Assembly: GCA_021847995.1 (NCBI GenBank)
Contig: JAJZNE010000166.1
Span: 1 to 59,618 of the forward strand
Direction of reading: 5' to 3'
From: Pseudomonadota bacterium
GTDB lineage: Bacteria; Pseudomonadota; Alphaproteobacteria; Acetobacterales; Acetobacteraceae
DNA length: 59,618 nucleotides
In this document: piece by piece, positions 18,953 to 26,913 of the stretch
Layout of the letters: every line of letters begins with the position of its first letter
Position numbering within the stretch: position 1 is the stretch's first letter
The notes under the pieces: generated by a model
The model's input: the letters and a program-made list of their open reading frames with translations, nothing else
What the model was told of the DNA's origin: nothing
Databases searched by the model: none
Translations under genes and position numbers: made by a program

Positions 18953-19567
18953 TCAGCCGAGCAGCCGCGCGGCGCGCGCGAGATCGCTCTTGTCGTTGAC
19001 GTTCAAGAACGGATCGGCATCGCCGTCGATCGCGAAGCTGACGCCGACCACGCCATGCGGTGCGGCGAACGCCTCGATGCTGCGCACACCCGCGGCGAGG
19101 GCCTCGGCGAGGGTTTCGGCCAGTGCCACCGGCCACAGCGCCACCACCGGATGACGCTGGCCGCCCGATTCCGCGCACGCGATCGCGGCACCGGTCTGGG
19201 CGCGCACCTGCATCAGCCGCGCCACCAGATCGGGTGGCAGCAGCGGCGTGTCGGTCGGCACGGAGAGCAGCAGCTCCGCCCCGGCGAAGCGCTGGCGCGC
19301 CCAGCGCATCCCCGCCAGCACGCCGGCGAGCGGGCCGGGATGGTCGGGCAGGGGGTCGGCCAGTACCGGCAGACCCCATTGCAGGAACCGGCCCGGATCA
19401 CCGTTCGCGCTCAACGCCACCGCGCGCACCTGCGGGCGGATCGCGTCCAGCACATGTTCCAGCATCGGCCGCCGACGCAGCAGCCGCAGCGCCTTGTCGC
19501 CGCCGCCCATGCGCCGCGCCAGCCCGCCGGCGAGCACGACGCCGACCGGGCGCCTATCCGCGCTCAC
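18953..19567 (-). CDS. mobA: Molybdenum cofactor guanylyltransferase
   Basis: A 204-residue nucleotidyltransferase that attaches GMP to molybdopterin to form the MGD cofactor used by DMSO reductase-family enzymes. The GTP-binding loop VGVVLAGGLARRMGGGDKAL lies at residues 8-27; later motifs are LADPLPDHPGPLAGVLAGM and VPTDTPLLPPDLV (metal-binding Asp) and the C-terminal FLNVNDKSDLARA. The GTG at 19567 is chosen as start because it places the loop at the usual distance; another GTG at 19630 is in frame but adds an Arg-rich stretch. No molybdoenzyme is seen nearby. Confidence 0.88.
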   Translation of the reverse strand: MSADRRPVGVVLAGGLARRMGGGDKALRLLRRRPMLEHVLDAIRPQVRAVALSANGDPGRFLQWGLPVLADPLPDHPGPLAGVLAGMRWARQRFAGAELLLSVPTDTPLLPPDLVARLMQVRAQTGAAIACAESGGQRHPVVALWPVALAETLAEALAAGVRSIEAFAAPHGVVGVSFAIDGDADPFLNVNDKSDLARAARLLG

Positions 19568-19647
19568 CGGCGTCCCCGCGCGCCCCGTCGGCGGCGCTGG
19601 AAATGGCCGCCGGCGGCGCCATCTCTGCACCGGCGAGGGAGGGATGC

Positions 19648-20232
19648 ATGGCAGAGCAGATGGCGACCCAGATCGCGACCCTGGGCGGCGGGTGCTTCTG
19701 GTGCCTGGAGGCGGTGTTCCTGGAACTGCATGGCGTGACCGGCGTGCAATCGGGGTTTTCCGGGGGACATGTGGTTGATCCGAGCTATCAGGCAGTGTGC
19801 ACCGGCACCACCGGCCATGCCGAAGTGGTACAGGTGACGTTCAATCCGGCGGAGATCGCCTACGAAGATCTTCTGCGCGTGTTCTTCACCATCCATGATC
19901 CGACCACCCGCGACCGGCAGGGAAATGATGTCGGGCCGCAGTACCGCAGCGTGATCTTCGTCCACGATGCCGCCCAGCAGGCAGCGGCCGTGCGCATCGT
20001 CGCCGAAATCACCGCGGCCCGCCTGTGGCCCCGCCCGCCGGTGACGGAGATCGTCCCCTTCCAGGCGTTCTATCCCGCCGGACCCGAACATGAAAACTAT
20101 TTCGTCCGCAATCCGTGGAGCGGCTACTGCCGTGCCGTGATCGCACCCAAGGTACTGAAGTTCCGCCGGCAGTTCACCGAGCGGCTGCGCCGTCCCGCCC
20201 CGGCCCAGGGGCGCTGCCCCGCTCAGCGGTGA
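19648..20232 (+). CDS. msrA: Peptide-methionine (S)-S-oxide reductase
   Basis: A 194-residue repair enzyme that reduces methionine-S-sulfoxide. The active site GGGCFWCLE has the catalytic Cys16 and a neighbouring Cys19. Other conserved segments are VQSGFSGG, TGHAEVVQVTFNP, FFTIHDPTTRDRQGNDVGPQYRS and the late AGPEHENYFVRNPWSGYC. The start at 19648 follows GAGGGAGGG. It diverges from mobA and converges with a small hydrophilic protein gene, overlapping it by 10 bases. Confidence 0.95.
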   Translation: MAEQMATQIATLGGGCFWCLEAVFLELHGVTGVQSGFSGGHVVDPSYQAVCTGTTGHAEVVQVTFNPAEIAYEDLLRVFFTIHDPTTRDRQGNDVGPQYRSVIFVHDAAQQAAAVRIVAEITAARLWPRPPVTEIVPFQAFYPAGPEHENYFVRNPWSGYCRAVIAPKVLKFRRQFTERLRRPAPAQGRCPAQR

Positions 20233-20495
20233 TCGGTCTGCGGCGGGTGGACGCCCTGCACCCGGGCCGAGGCGGTTTCGCTGGCCAGCCGATCATCGGT
20301 CGGCTGGCCGCGCGGCGAGTGGTCCTCATCTTCATGCGGATTGCCCGCTTCCGGGTGCGGCCTGCCGGGGGTCGTGCCGGCGCCGCGCGTCGGGGTCTGC
20401 GCCGGCGGGTCGCTGGCGGGAAAACTGTCCTCCACCGCCTGCTGCTGCGCCTCATCCTGCTTCGTCGCCTCATCCTGCTTCGCAGCTTTGCTCAT
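20223..20495 (-). CDS. Small hydrophilic protein with ESFPASDPP-like motif
   Basis: A 90-residue, highly charged, probably disordered protein. It contains AVEDSFPASDPPAQTPTRG, a short motif I recognise from many small proteobacterial hypothetical proteins (often written AVxESFPASDPP). The N-terminus is Lys/Gln/Glu/Asp-rich (KAAKQDEATKQDEAQQQ) and the C-terminal half is Pro/His/Asp-rich (HEDEDHSPRGQPTDD). No membrane segment or signal. It sits between adh-like and msrA genes. Function is unknown. Confidence 0.6.
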   Translation of the reverse strand: MSKAAKQDEATKQDEAQQQAVEDSFPASDPPAQTPTRGAGTTPGRPHPEAGNPHEDEDHSPRGQPTDDRLASETASARVQGVHPPQTDHR

Positions 20496-20524
20496 GGCAT
20501 GTCTCCGGCCTCGTTGGCGCGCCG

Positions 20525-21748
20525 TCATTCCGCGGCTTCGGGAAGGGTCAGCCGGATCTTCAGCCAGCCCGGCTCACGCCTGTCGAACGCCTGATAGGCG
20601 GCGATGGCTTCGGTCAAAGGTTCGACCCTGGTAAGAATCTTCACCGGGTCGATCACGCCGGCGCGCACCATCTCCACCAGCTTGGGGATGTATTTGCGAT
20701 GGTTGCAGTTGCCGAGATTGAGCGTGAGGTTCTTGTTCATCGCCGTGCCGAGCGGGAACATCGTCGCCGTCGGCGGATAGACGCCGATCACGGACAGCGT
20801 GCCCGCCTTCGCCAGCGCCTCCACCGCCCAGACGATGGCCTGGCTCGGCGCGTCGCCAGGCTGCCATTGTCCGTCCCTCGGCTGCGCATCGGGCGCGACC
20901 TGCGCCACCTCGCCGGCGAACTGCGCCTGCCTGTCTGTCGCCTGCCGTGCGGCGGGGCCGTGATGGGCGTGCTGCGCATCGACGCCGACGGCATCGATCG
21001 CGCGATCGGCGCCGATGCCGCCGGTGAGCGTCAGGATGGTCTGCACCGGATCCTCGCGCTCGAAATTCACCACCTCGGCGCCCTGCCGGCGCGCCATTTC
21101 CAGCCGGTCGTCGTGGCCATCGACGGCGAATATCCGGCCCGCGCCCATCAGCCGAGCGGAGGCGATGGCGAACTGGCCGACCGGCCCGCAGCCGAACACC
21201 GCCACCGTGTCGCCGTCGCCGATCTCGGCCAGGTCGGCGCCGAAATAGCCGGTGGGGAAGATGTCGGACATCAGGATCGCCTGGTCGTCGCTGATCTCAT
21301 CGGGAATCTTGACCAGCCCGACATTGGCGAATGGAATCCGCGCCCGCTCCGCCTGCAATCCCTGGTAGGGACCGGTCGGCGCCGGACCGCCGAAGAATGC
21401 CGTGCCGGCGCGCTTGCCGTGCGGATTGGCATTGTCGCATTGCGCATAATATCCGACCCGGCAATAGCTGCATGTCCCGCAGGCGATGGTGGAGCAGACG
21501 ATCACGCGGTCGCCGGGGGCGAGGTTGCGGACCATGTGGCCAACCTGCTCGACCACGCCGACGCCCTCGTGGCCCAGCACGGTCCCCGGCTGCATCGGGC
21601 TGAAGGTGCCGCGGACGAAATGCAGGTCGGTGCCGCAGATCGCCGCGGAGGTCAGGCGGATGATCGCGTCCGTCGGATCCTGGATATGCGGCTCCGGTAC
21701 CTCGTCCAATCGGATGTCGCCGATGTCATGGAATACCACTGCTTTCAT
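20525..21748 (-). CDS. Zinc-dependent alcohol dehydrogenase, FdhA-like
   Basis: A 407-residue MDR enzyme with intact zinc sites: catalytic Cys38 (AAICGTDLH), His60-Glu61 (GHEGVG), and the structural zinc cluster Cys90, Cys93, Cys96, Cys104. The Rossmann motif VFGCGPVGQFAIASA is present. A long insert around residues 255-300 (HAHHGPAARQATDRQAQFAG and on) is characteristic of glutathione-independent formaldehyde dehydrogenase and relatives. It therefore probably oxidises formaldehyde or another small aldehyde/alcohol with NAD. The start at 21748 follows GGGGAG. It is monocistronic as far as seen. Confidence 0.85.
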   Translation of the reverse strand: MKAVVFHDIGDIRLDEVPEPHIQDPTDAIIRLTSAAICGTDLHFVRGTFSPMQPGTVLGHEGVGVVEQVGHMVRNLAPGDRVIVCSTIACGTCSYCRVGYYAQCDNANPHGKRAGTAFFGGPAPTGPYQGLQAERARIPFANVGLVKIPDEISDDQAILMSDIFPTGYFGADLAEIGDGDTVAVFGCGPVGQFAIASARLMGAGRIFAVDGHDDRLEMARRQGAEVVNFEREDPVQTILTLTGGIGADRAIDAVGVDAQHAHHGPAARQATDRQAQFAGEVAQVAPDAQPRDGQWQPGDAPSQAIVWAVEALAKAGTLSVIGVYPPTATMFPLGTAMNKNLTLNLGNCNHRKYIPKLVEMVRAGVIDPVKILTRVEPLTEAIAAYQAFDRREPGWLKIRLTLPEAAE

Positions 21749-21936
21749 CGCACCGCTCCCCGGAGGTTGGCGGGAAAGCGCAGGACGGCGGCGCGGTTTC
21801 CGCCGTGCGGCACGGGCACGGGTCAACTCGCCAAGATTGCAGCGGCGCGAAGATCATGAACGCGCCAACGAACTTCCGATCATGTCGGGCGTTTGCGCGA
21901 CCGTCGGCACGACGCCGGCGCGCGAGGGAGGGGGAG

Positions 21937-22308
21937 ATGGAACTGATCGAGGCGCTGGAGGATGGCCTGGCGGCAGAGCGACAGCGCGCCTGGCAGGGGC
22001 GGGCACGCGCCATGCAGGAACTCGTCGGCACACCGGACGGGCCGTGGGACGCCCTGGGGCACGTTCTGGCGTGCCTGGAGCAGGCCGGGCTTGGCGGCGC
22101 GGTGCGGTCCTGGCAGGGCGCCGGGCCGCTGGTGCGGATCGTGCCGGCGCACCTGCACGCGGCGCTGGGGCGGGAGACGGTGCAGCGGCTGGCGGCGCGG
22201 GCCGGGCTGACCTGCGACGAGCTGACCGCGGACCTCAGCGAGCATCTGCCAGGGATCGTGGCACGGGCGGCGCAGGATCGCCGGCGCGGCCGGCATCGCC
22301 CGGTTTGA
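21937..22308 (+). CDS. YidB-like (DUF937) protein
   Basis: A 123-residue protein whose C-terminal 65 residues match the YidB/DUF937 pattern: LACLEQAGLGGAVRSWQGAG, then RIVPAHLHAALGRETVQRLA, then ARAGLTCDELTADLSEHLPG. The N-terminal half is helical and Arg/Ala-rich. A strong GAGGGAGGGGGAG ribosome site precedes the ATG. YidB proteins have no established role. The 3' end overlaps the convergent histidine kinase gene by 74 bases, so the two transcripts would be antisense there. Confidence 0.65.
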   Translation: MELIEALEDGLAAERQRAWQGRARAMQELVGTPDGPWDALGHVLACLEQAGLGGAVRSWQGAGPLVRIVPAHLHAALGRETVQRLAARAGLTCDELTADLSEHLPGIVARAAQDRRRGRHRPV

Positions 22309-24523
22309 CCGCCTCCAGCAGCGCCGTCACCCGCCCGAGCAGATCGGTGGCCTTGAACGGCTTGCCGAGCACCGGCAGGTCGGGCGTGCCGGCGATGTCG
22401 CCGTCCTCCGCGGCATAGCCGGTGGCGATCAGGATCGGCAGATGCGGATGACGCTCCCGCGCCGCGGCGGCCAGTTCCAGCCCGCTCATGCCCGGCATGC
22501 CGACATCGGCGATCAGCAGATCGGGCGGCGGCAGGGTGCGCAGGCGGGCCAGCGCGGCGGCGCCGGATTCGCACCGTGTCACGGCATAGCCGGCATCGGC
22601 GAGGCAGGTTGCGGCAAAGGCGGCGACATCGCCGTCGTCATCGACCAGCAGGACGGTGCGCCCGGCGGCGGGGTGGCGGGCGGCGGCGCGGTCGGGGTGC
22701 GGCGGCGCCGGCTCTGCCGAATCCTCCGCACAGGGCAGCCAGACCGTGACCGTCGTTCCGGCGCCGGGTGCGCTGCGCAGGGCGACGGCGCCGCCGGACT
22801 GTGCCGCGACCCCCTGCACCATCGGCAGCCCGAGGCCGGAGCCGCGACCCACCGGCTTCGTCGTGAAGAACGGCTCGAACGCCCTCGCCGCGGTTGCCGC
22901 GTCCATGCCCTCGCCGTTGTCGCTGACCGAAAGGCGCAGATAGCTGCCCGCCTGCAGCCCGGCTTGGTGCGGCTCGGCCACCGTCTCAGCCGCCGCCGCA
23001 ATGATCACGCGCCCGCCCTCCGGCATGGCATCGCGCGCGTTCACCACCAGATTGAGCACCATCAGTTCCACCTGATGCGGATCGGCCCGTGCCGCGGGCA
23101 GGCCGGCCGGCGCGTCGATGCGGACCTCGATCGAGGGGCCGATCGTGCGCGCGATCAGCTCCGCCATGCCGTCCAGCAGCGGCGGCAGCGCCACCGGCTG
23201 GATGCTGAGATACTGGCGCCGGCCGAAGGCGAGCATGCGCTGGGTCAGCGCCGCACCGCGGTCGGCGGCGCGCATGGCACCGGCGAGCAGCCGCGCCACC
23301 TCCGGGCGGTCCCGGCTGCGGCCGGCGGCGAGTTCCAGATTGCCGACGATCGCGGTCAGCAGATTGTTGAAGTCATGCGCGATGCCGCCGGTGAGCTGAC
23401 CGAGCACCTCCATCTTCTGGGCCTGCTGCAATTGCGCCTGGGCGGCCTCGCGCTCGCGCACCTCCGCCTCCAACTGCCGGGTGCGCTCGGCGACGTGGCG
23501 TTCCAGTTCGGCATTGGCATCCTCGAGCGTCGCCCGCAGGGATGCCTGCCCGTGCGCCACCGCGTCGAGCAGGACGTTGACGGCGGCGGCGATGCGGCCG
23601 AATTCCGAGCTTCCCGGCCGCACCGGCAGGCGCGCCCCGGTATCCCCCGCCTGCCAGCGCCCGGTGGCGCCGAGGATGGCATGGACCGGGCGGGTGATGA
23701 TCCCGCGGGCAAGCCACGCCGCCAGCAGCAGGGCCGCGAGGAAGCCGGCGCCGATCAGCGCATAGCCGCGCGCCGCCGCCGCTGCCGTGGCGGCGAGCAC
23801 CGGGGCCGGATCGAGCGCGACGCTCACCTGCATATCCGGCACGCCGTCGCCGGGCGGCAGCGTCGCGACCAGGCGATCGCCGCCATCAAGGTCGCGTCCC
23901 GCCTGCCCGGTATCCGACAGCGCGATCAGGACCACGCCGTCGCGGTCGGTCAGCGTCACCGCGGCACCCTGCGGCAGCAGCCCGTCGGCAAGGCGCCGGC
24001 GCAGCCAGTCGAGGTCGATTTCGCCCACCAGCACCGGGCCGCGGCCGGGCAGGCCACGCACCGGATAGGCCGCCGGCAGCATCGCGCCGCCGCCCGGCGC
24101 CGGCGTGTAGCCGCCCAGCGCCAGCCCGCCGCGCGCCCAGGCGAGACGGATTTCCGGCGCCCGATGCAGCCGCGCACCGTCCGCCGCCGGGTCGGTCGCG
24201 CACACCACGCGCCCGTCGTCACCGGCCAGAATGACACCGCGCAGGAAGGCAAGTTCGCTGAACACCGCACGCAGCAGCGGCTCGCAGGCGGCGGCATCGG
24301 CGGCGCGGACGGCGGGGATGGCGGCGGCGGCGACCAGGGCATTGCGCACGCCGGCGACGATCGCATCGAGCTCGGCCGCAACGGTGCGGGCGTCGCGCAG
24401 CGTTTCCTGCCGCAACTCGTCCCGCCGCGCCGCGCGCAGGGCGGATTCGTTGAAGGCCTGCATCGCCAGCGGCGGCAGCAACGCCGCCGCAACGATCAGG
24501 ACCACCCGCGTCAGCAGGGTCAC
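22235..24523 (-). CDS. Hybrid sensor histidine kinase with C-terminal receiver
   Basis: A 762-residue membrane kinase. An N-terminal membrane segment (LTRVVLIVAAALLPPLAMQA) is followed by a roughly 230-residue periplasmic sensor of the dCache/PDC type, a second membrane segment (about residues 250-275), HAMP (ITRPVHAILGATGRWQAGD), a coiled coil, the DHp H-box with His383 (GGIAHDFNNLLTAIVGNLEL), an ATPase domain (NLVVNARDAM, SDNGEGMD, GSGLGLPMV) and a receiver with Asp673 (LLIADVGMPGMSGLEL). No DNA-binding partner lies adjacent. The GTG start at 24523 is preceded by GGGGGAGGGAG. It diverges from the HtrA-like gene. Confidence 0.9.
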   Translation of the reverse strand: MTLLTRVVLIVAAALLPPLAMQAFNESALRAARRDELRQETLRDARTVAAELDAIVAGVRNALVAAAAIPAVRAADAAACEPLLRAVFSELAFLRGVILAGDDGRVVCATDPAADGARLHRAPEIRLAWARGGLALGGYTPAPGGGAMLPAAYPVRGLPGRGPVLVGEIDLDWLRRRLADGLLPQGAAVTLTDRDGVVLIALSDTGQAGRDLDGGDRLVATLPPGDGVPDMQVSVALDPAPVLAATAAAAARGYALIGAGFLAALLLAAWLARGIITRPVHAILGATGRWQAGDTGARLPVRPGSSEFGRIAAAVNVLLDAVAHGQASLRATLEDANAELERHVAERTRQLEAEVREREAAQAQLQQAQKMEVLGQLTGGIAHDFNNLLTAIVGNLELAAGRSRDRPEVARLLAGAMRAADRGAALTQRMLAFGRRQYLSIQPVALPPLLDGMAELIARTIGPSIEVRIDAPAGLPAARADPHQVELMVLNLVVNARDAMPEGGRVIIAAAAETVAEPHQAGLQAGSYLRLSVSDNGEGMDAATAARAFEPFFTTKPVGRGSGLGLPMVQGVAAQSGGAVALRSAPGAGTTVTVWLPCAEDSAEPAPPHPDRAAARHPAAGRTVLLVDDDGDVAAFAATCLADAGYAVTRCESGAAALARLRTLPPPDLLIADVGMPGMSGLELAAAARERHPHLPILIATGYAAEDGDIAGTPDLPVLGKPFKATDLLGRVTALLEAVKPGDAGRAGDPAPPVPRSLADAR

Positions 24524-24608
24524 GCCACGCTGCTCCCTCCCCCACGCGGCACGGACTTGGCGTTGGCTATGGCACGAAATCGCCGGCGCCGATTCGATAC
24601 GTGCGCCT

Positions 24609-24626
24609 CCTCACGCAATCGTGAGG
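24609..24626. promoter_or_regulatory. Perfect inverted repeat in the kinase / HtrA-like divergent region
   Basis: CCTCACG-CAAT-CGTGAGG is a perfect 7-bp inverted repeat in the 233-base region between the divergent kinase and HtrA-like starts. It could be an operator for a dimeric regulator or an RNA hairpin in either leader. No second copy was noticed. Confidence 0.35.
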
Positions 24627-24756
24627 ATCGGCGGGCAAGGCTGCGAAACCCGACACGAGGCCGCGGGAACGGTTTCCGTCGCCCTGCCGCGCCGCTATGC
24701 TGCGCCAGGCCGATCGAACGCGCCGAGGATCGCGACCCCGTCATGAAGCACGCCGG

Positions 24757-25731
24757 ATGAAGCCGCCCGACTGGGAAATTCCCGCCAATCTGCGTCCCGA
24801 TCCCGACGAATACGGGTTCGACCTGGAGCGTACCCTGCGCGGCCTCGTCGGCCTGCGCGCCAATGTCCCGCCGGATGCCTACACCGCCAGCACGCTCGGC
24901 ACCGAGCGCCTGGGCAGCGGCGCGGTGATCCGCGAGGACGGGGTGGTGCTCACCATCGGCTACCTGATCACGGAGGCCGAGTCGGTCTGGCTGATCAGCG
25001 CCGATGGCCGCGCCGTCGCCGGCCACCCGATCGCCTACGACCCGACCAGCGGCCTCGGCCTCGTGCAGGCGCTGGGCCGGCTCGGCCTGCCGGCGCTGGA
25101 ACTGGGGCCGGTCGCCGAAGCCCAGGTCGGCCGCAACCTGATCATGGCCGCCGGCGGCGGCGGGCGCGAGCGGGCGGTGGAGACGAAGGTGGTCGGCCGG
25201 CAGGAATTCGCCGGCTACTGGGAATACGTGCTGGACGAGGCGATCCTGACCGCGCCGGCCCATCCGTTCTGGAGCGGAGCCGCCCTGATCGGCCCCGACG
25301 GACGGCTGCTCGGCATCGGCTCGCTCATCATGCAGCAGGGCGACGGCAGGCGGCGGCACGATCTCAACATGAGCGTGCCGACGGCGCTGCTGCCGCCGGT
25401 GCTGGACGATCTGCTGATGCGCGGGCAGCTCAGCGCCCCGCCGCGTCCCTGGCTCGGCGCCTTCATCATGGAGAGTGAGGGCGGGCTGGTGGTCGGCGGT
25501 GTGGCCGATCGCGGGCCGGCGGAGCGTGCCGGGATGCGCCCGGGCGACCGCATCCTCGCGATCGGCGGGGAGGAGACGGGCGATCTCGCGACGCTGTGGC
25601 GCCGACTATGGGCGAGCGGGCCGGCCGGCGTCACCGTGCAGCTGCGGCTTGCGCGCGACGGGGCGGAGATGGCGCTGTCGGTCGTCACCGCCGACCGCGC
25701 CCGCTTCCTGCGCGCCCCCCGGCTGCACTGA
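24757..25731 (+). CDS. HtrA/S1C-like protein with degenerate catalytic triad and PDZ domain
   Basis: A 324-residue protein laid out like a DegP/HtrA protease (trypsin-like domain about 45-225, PDZ about 235-315 with VGGVADRGPAERAGMRPGDR). Aligning the motifs by eye, the His position (GYLITEAESV, versus the usual TNxHV) is Glu75, and the Asp position (TSGLGLVQA, versus TDLAVL) is Gly99. Only Ser173 (FWSGAAL) remains. No signal peptide or membrane anchor is seen, which is also atypical. It is therefore probably a catalytically inactive scaffold or chaperone; I recall similar proteins in other alphaproteobacteria annotated as S1C proteases. Confidence 0.7.
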   Translation: MKPPDWEIPANLRPDPDEYGFDLERTLRGLVGLRANVPPDAYTASTLGTERLGSGAVIREDGVVLTIGYLITEAESVWLISADGRAVAGHPIAYDPTSGLGLVQALGRLGLPALELGPVAEAQVGRNLIMAAGGGGRERAVETKVVGRQEFAGYWEYVLDEAILTAPAHPFWSGAALIGPDGRLLGIGSLIMQQGDGRRRHDLNMSVPTALLPPVLDDLLMRGQLSAPPRPWLGAFIMESEGGLVVGGVADRGPAERAGMRPGDRILAIGGEETGDLATLWRRLWASGPAGVTVQLRLARDGAEMALSVVTADRARFLRAPRLH

Positions 25732-25775
25732 GCCCCCGCTGAACGGCGTCCCGGCTGCGCTGCAACGCTGCCGGA

Positions 25776-26816
25776 TCAGTCCGTCACCGCCACGTCCGGC
25801 CCCCACATGTCGGACAGCGTGAAGCCGCGCGGATAAGGGTCGGTCGGATCCACGCCGCACTGGTGGATGCCGAAAATCCAGGCGCGCCCTGCAATCCGCG
25901 GCAGCACCGCCGGCATTCCGCCGATCCGCGCGGTGCCGGCGATCTCCGCCGTGAACTCGCTGTCGATGATCGAGCGGGCGCGGAGCGTCTCCCCCGCCCG
26001 CAGCTCGCCGCGCGCATGCAGCACGGCGAGCCGGGCGGAGGTGCCGGTGCCGCACGGCGAGCGGTCGCAGCGGCCGGGCAGCACGATGGTCGCGCCGCGC
26101 AGGATCGCCGGATCGTCGCGCTCGCGGTCGCAGAACATGACGTAGCTGACGCTGTCGATCCCCGGCCGCTCCGGGTGCGCCACCCGCACCCGCTCATTCA
26201 CCGCCCGCTTGATCAGGCTCGCCGCCTCCACCAGCCGGCGCGCGTTGGCGCGGGTGATGGCAAGTCCGGCGGCGCGGGCATCGACCAGCGCATAGAACAC
26301 GCCGCCGAACGCGATATCGAGCCGCACCGTCCCGATCCCTTCGACCGCAAGCCGCACGTCCAGTTCGGTCGCGAAGGACGGCACCATGTCGAGCGTCACC
26401 CGCGCGCAGCGCCCGTCGCGGCACGCGGCCGTGACACCCACGAGCCCCGCCGGCGTGTCGAGCGAAAAACGCGTCACCGGCTCCGTCATCGCCACCATGC
26501 CGGTCTCCAGCAGGGCGGTTGCGACGCACATGGCGTTGGAACCGCTCATGGCATGGGCGCGGTCGGCCTGCAGCACGATGAAGCCCGCGGCGGCGGCCGG
26601 ATCGCAGGGCGGCAGCAGCAGGTTCACCGTCATGTGCGCGGTGCCGCGCGGCTCATAGACCGTGAAGCGGCGGATCGAATCGTCGGTCTCGTTGATATAG
26701 CGCAGCTTCTCCAGCATCGTCGCGCCCGGCAGATGGCCGAGGCCGCCGGTGACGACGCGGCCGATCTCCCCCTCCGCATGCACGTCCAGCATCGTCAGCA
26801 TCCGCGACCAGCGCAT
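25776..26816 (-). CDS. Proline racemase family protein, probable trans-3-hydroxy-L-proline dehydratase
   Basis: A 346-residue member of the proline racemase superfamily. The second catalytic Cys is present (Cys255 in DRSPCGTGTSA), but the first position, which is Cys in racemases and 4-hydroxyproline epimerases (MCGH), is Ser91 (AMSGSN). In this family a Ser or Thr/Cys pair marks trans-3-hydroxy-L-proline dehydratase, so that activity is favoured over racemisation. Other marks: RYINETDD, VYEPRGTAHMTVNLLLPPCD. The start at 26816 has an ideal AGGAGG. It diverges from Mn catalase; no hydroxyproline transporter or pyrroline reductase is adjacent. Confidence 0.75.
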   Translation of the reverse strand: MRWSRMLTMLDVHAEGEIGRVVTGGLGHLPGATMLEKLRYINETDDSIRRFTVYEPRGTAHMTVNLLLPPCDPAAAAGFIVLQADRAHAMSGSNAMCVATALLETGMVAMTEPVTRFSLDTPAGLVGVTAACRDGRCARVTLDMVPSFATELDVRLAVEGIGTVRLDIAFGGVFYALVDARAAGLAITRANARRLVEAASLIKRAVNERVRVAHPERPGIDSVSYVMFCDRERDDPAILRGATIVLPGRCDRSPCGTGTSARLAVLHARGELRAGETLRARSIIDSEFTAEIAGTARIGGMPAVLPRIAGRAWIFGIHQCGVDPTDPYPRGFTLSDMWGPDVAVTD

Positions 26817-26913
26817 CCGCCCCTCCTGTCGCCATGACCGATGACGAATAGACCGGCAACCGGGGGCGGCGGCAAGCCGTTCAGCCGGCGCCACTTGAGC
26901 GAGGGAGACTGCC

